Below are positions 62,725 to 64,000 of a stretch of 64,000 nucleotides of DNA, piece by piece (the stretch's first letter is position 1; every line of letters starts with the position of its first letter). The stretch lies in NCBI RefSeq assembly GCF_047496725.1, contig NC_132981.1, forward strand, positions 3,175,001-3,239,000. The letters run 5' to 3'. The DNA comes from Anoplolepis gracilipes. Lineage: Eukaryota > Arthropoda > Insecta > Hymenoptera > Formicidae. A program made the translations under genes and the position numbers. The notes under the pieces are model-generated. The model saw nothing but the letters and a program-made list of their open reading frames with translations, made no database searches and was not told where the DNA came from.

Positions 62725-64000
62725 TGACTCGAATTACGAGTTTCACGCGCGATTTTTACCTTTGTTCATTAAACGATGCGACCTGGTTTAGCGACCTCTC
62801 TTCGCATCAGCTTATACTCACCGTCATTATTTCGCAATTGTATTAGCTTTATATCCCGCTTTAATGACTCACGTGCAGAAGAAAACGACACGACTATTAC
62901 ACGCTGCAGCCGCATGTAGGATTAAAAGTTTATGAGAGGAACGCTAAAAAAAAGCATTTTCGCTTCGTCGCTGCTACTCGAAATTCGCTGATGTACTATT
63001 TATCCTCCATTATTGTCGCCTCTTCTGGGTAGACCTGTATTTACCGGAACTATAAGCGTACAAATCGCACGACCAGCTAACTGTAAAGCGCGCAGCGTTA
63101 ACGGACCTCCCGTTACATCGTTCGAAAAACATTCGTGATACTCTTACATGTAAGAGTAATAGTTGAAATACAAGTTGCTTTTTTATTATGCTGTAAATAT
63201 AGATGACATGTAAATGCGTTAGTTTTCGAATATTGAAGTAGAGTAATAAATTATTTCCTATTTAAATATGTTATTTAATGATTATTAAGTAATCATTAAG
63301 CGAGTTATTATTTTTATGTTTACGTTTCGTACTTAAAAATAATTTTGTTGCTGGACTAATTGCATTCCATATGTTCGAGTTTGTGTTGCTCAGCCGGATC
63401 GCTTGGAGAAAACGGCTGTGAAAGCAATTTGATGCGTCATCCATATAATGTGCCTGAGTCATTAGCCAAAAATTGAAGCTTGTTCAAAAATCCTGTTTTG
63501 ACGACGCGCTCATTAGACGCATAAACAATATCATTAATAATCGATTCATTGATGTATATATATAATTTTGATGGCAATTAAGCGACCGTAAATACGCCAA
63601 ATTTGTGGCTTGTACATTCTGGATGTGCTATAGGATGCTTTCGTAGAGAGATGGCGGTGATGGAGTAATAACAATTTACATGTGCGAGGCTCTCGTAGGT
63701 AGGAACTCATTAGTATTTTCGATTTACGGCTGATCGTATAAATAATTTGTTCGATACCTTGCTCAGCGCGATAAGCGGAAATAAATTGCGCTCCCTGATG
63801 ACCTAACGCGGTGCACATTACGTCTCATGAATATAACATTTCATTTTTGATTATCGGTGCCCGATAATCATCGTGTCTGAATTTGCGATCATCCACGAAA
63901 AGCCGTATTTTGACAAAAATGACATATAGATTTATACATGAGGAAATTATTATTATCATAATGGTTTAATTAACTTCCAACTAAAACAAATACAATATCA

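Larger units (their letters stand above)
56570..64000 (+). other. Probable intron 1 of the signal-peptide gene
   Basis: It follows directly from a strong donor, and no in-phase continuation exon was recognised up to the window end. It is mostly AT-rich. Contents: a G12 run (about 57098-57109), an A32 run (59510-59541), a TTTATG motif cluster (59188-59330), an inverted-repeat element (60425-60722), small hairpins near 61,010-61,070, a (GAGC)n run (62702-62724), and GC-richer patches near 59,040-59,420 and 62,160-62,760. All ORFs inside lack domains. Confidence 0.5.

Noticed and set aside
1..64000. tRNA, rRNA, CRISPR arrays
   Set aside because: I looked for B-box-like GGTTCRA words with acceptor stems and for regularly spaced repeats and found none. 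A CRISPR array is not expected in such a genome. A covariance-model scan would be decisive for tRNAs.

Overview
The window is eukaryotic nuclear DNA. It is AT-rich and full of microsatellites, with GC-rich islands, GT-AG introns of 57 bp to over 1 kb, and MITE-sized mobile elements. This texture, together with a CFAP206 gene and a spp27-type SWIB gene, suggests an insect, most likely a hymenopteran such as an ant. That assignment is inference; no species marker was found.

Layout. Positions 1 to about 45 kb are gene-poor. This part holds AT-rich DNA, microsatellites and several GC-rich islands (about 2.4-3.5, 13.4-13.9, 26.9-27.6, 34-36.2 and 37.5-38.2 kb) that often switch from purine-rich to pyrimidine-rich. 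The only coding signal I can argue for there is a short minus-strand exon at 10,783-10,826, with strong splice sites and an ATG followed by 12 codons. A candidate untranslated exon lies upstream of it at about 11.3-11.5 kb. If real, this is the 5' end of a gene running out of the window to the left. From 39 to 44 kb there are two independent tandem duplications, one broken by a nested pair of terminal-inverted-repeat elements. Their copies keep splice-like sites on the minus strand.

From 45.4 to 56.6 kb lies the gene cluster. A five-exon plus-strand gene (45,402-49,602, 263 aa) encodes a DEK_C plus SWIB/MDM2 protein of the Uaf30/spp27 type. Facing it tail to tail is a thirteen-exon minus-strand CFAP206 gene (51,482-55,351, 615 aa), an axonemal radial-spoke-associated protein. 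Divergent from CFAP206 is a plus-strand gene whose first coding exon (56,413-56,569) carries a signal peptide. The rest of that gene is beyond the window, so 56.6-64 kb is read as its first intron. That intron contains a 298-bp inverted-repeat element and a cluster of TTTATG motifs.

The genes have no obvious shared pathway: one is a chromatin or transcription factor, one a ciliary protein, and one an unknown secreted or membrane protein. I found no rRNA, tRNA, CRISPR array or intact transposase. Exon coordinates for the two complete genes were derived by hand from splice sites, and reading phase closes at every junction.
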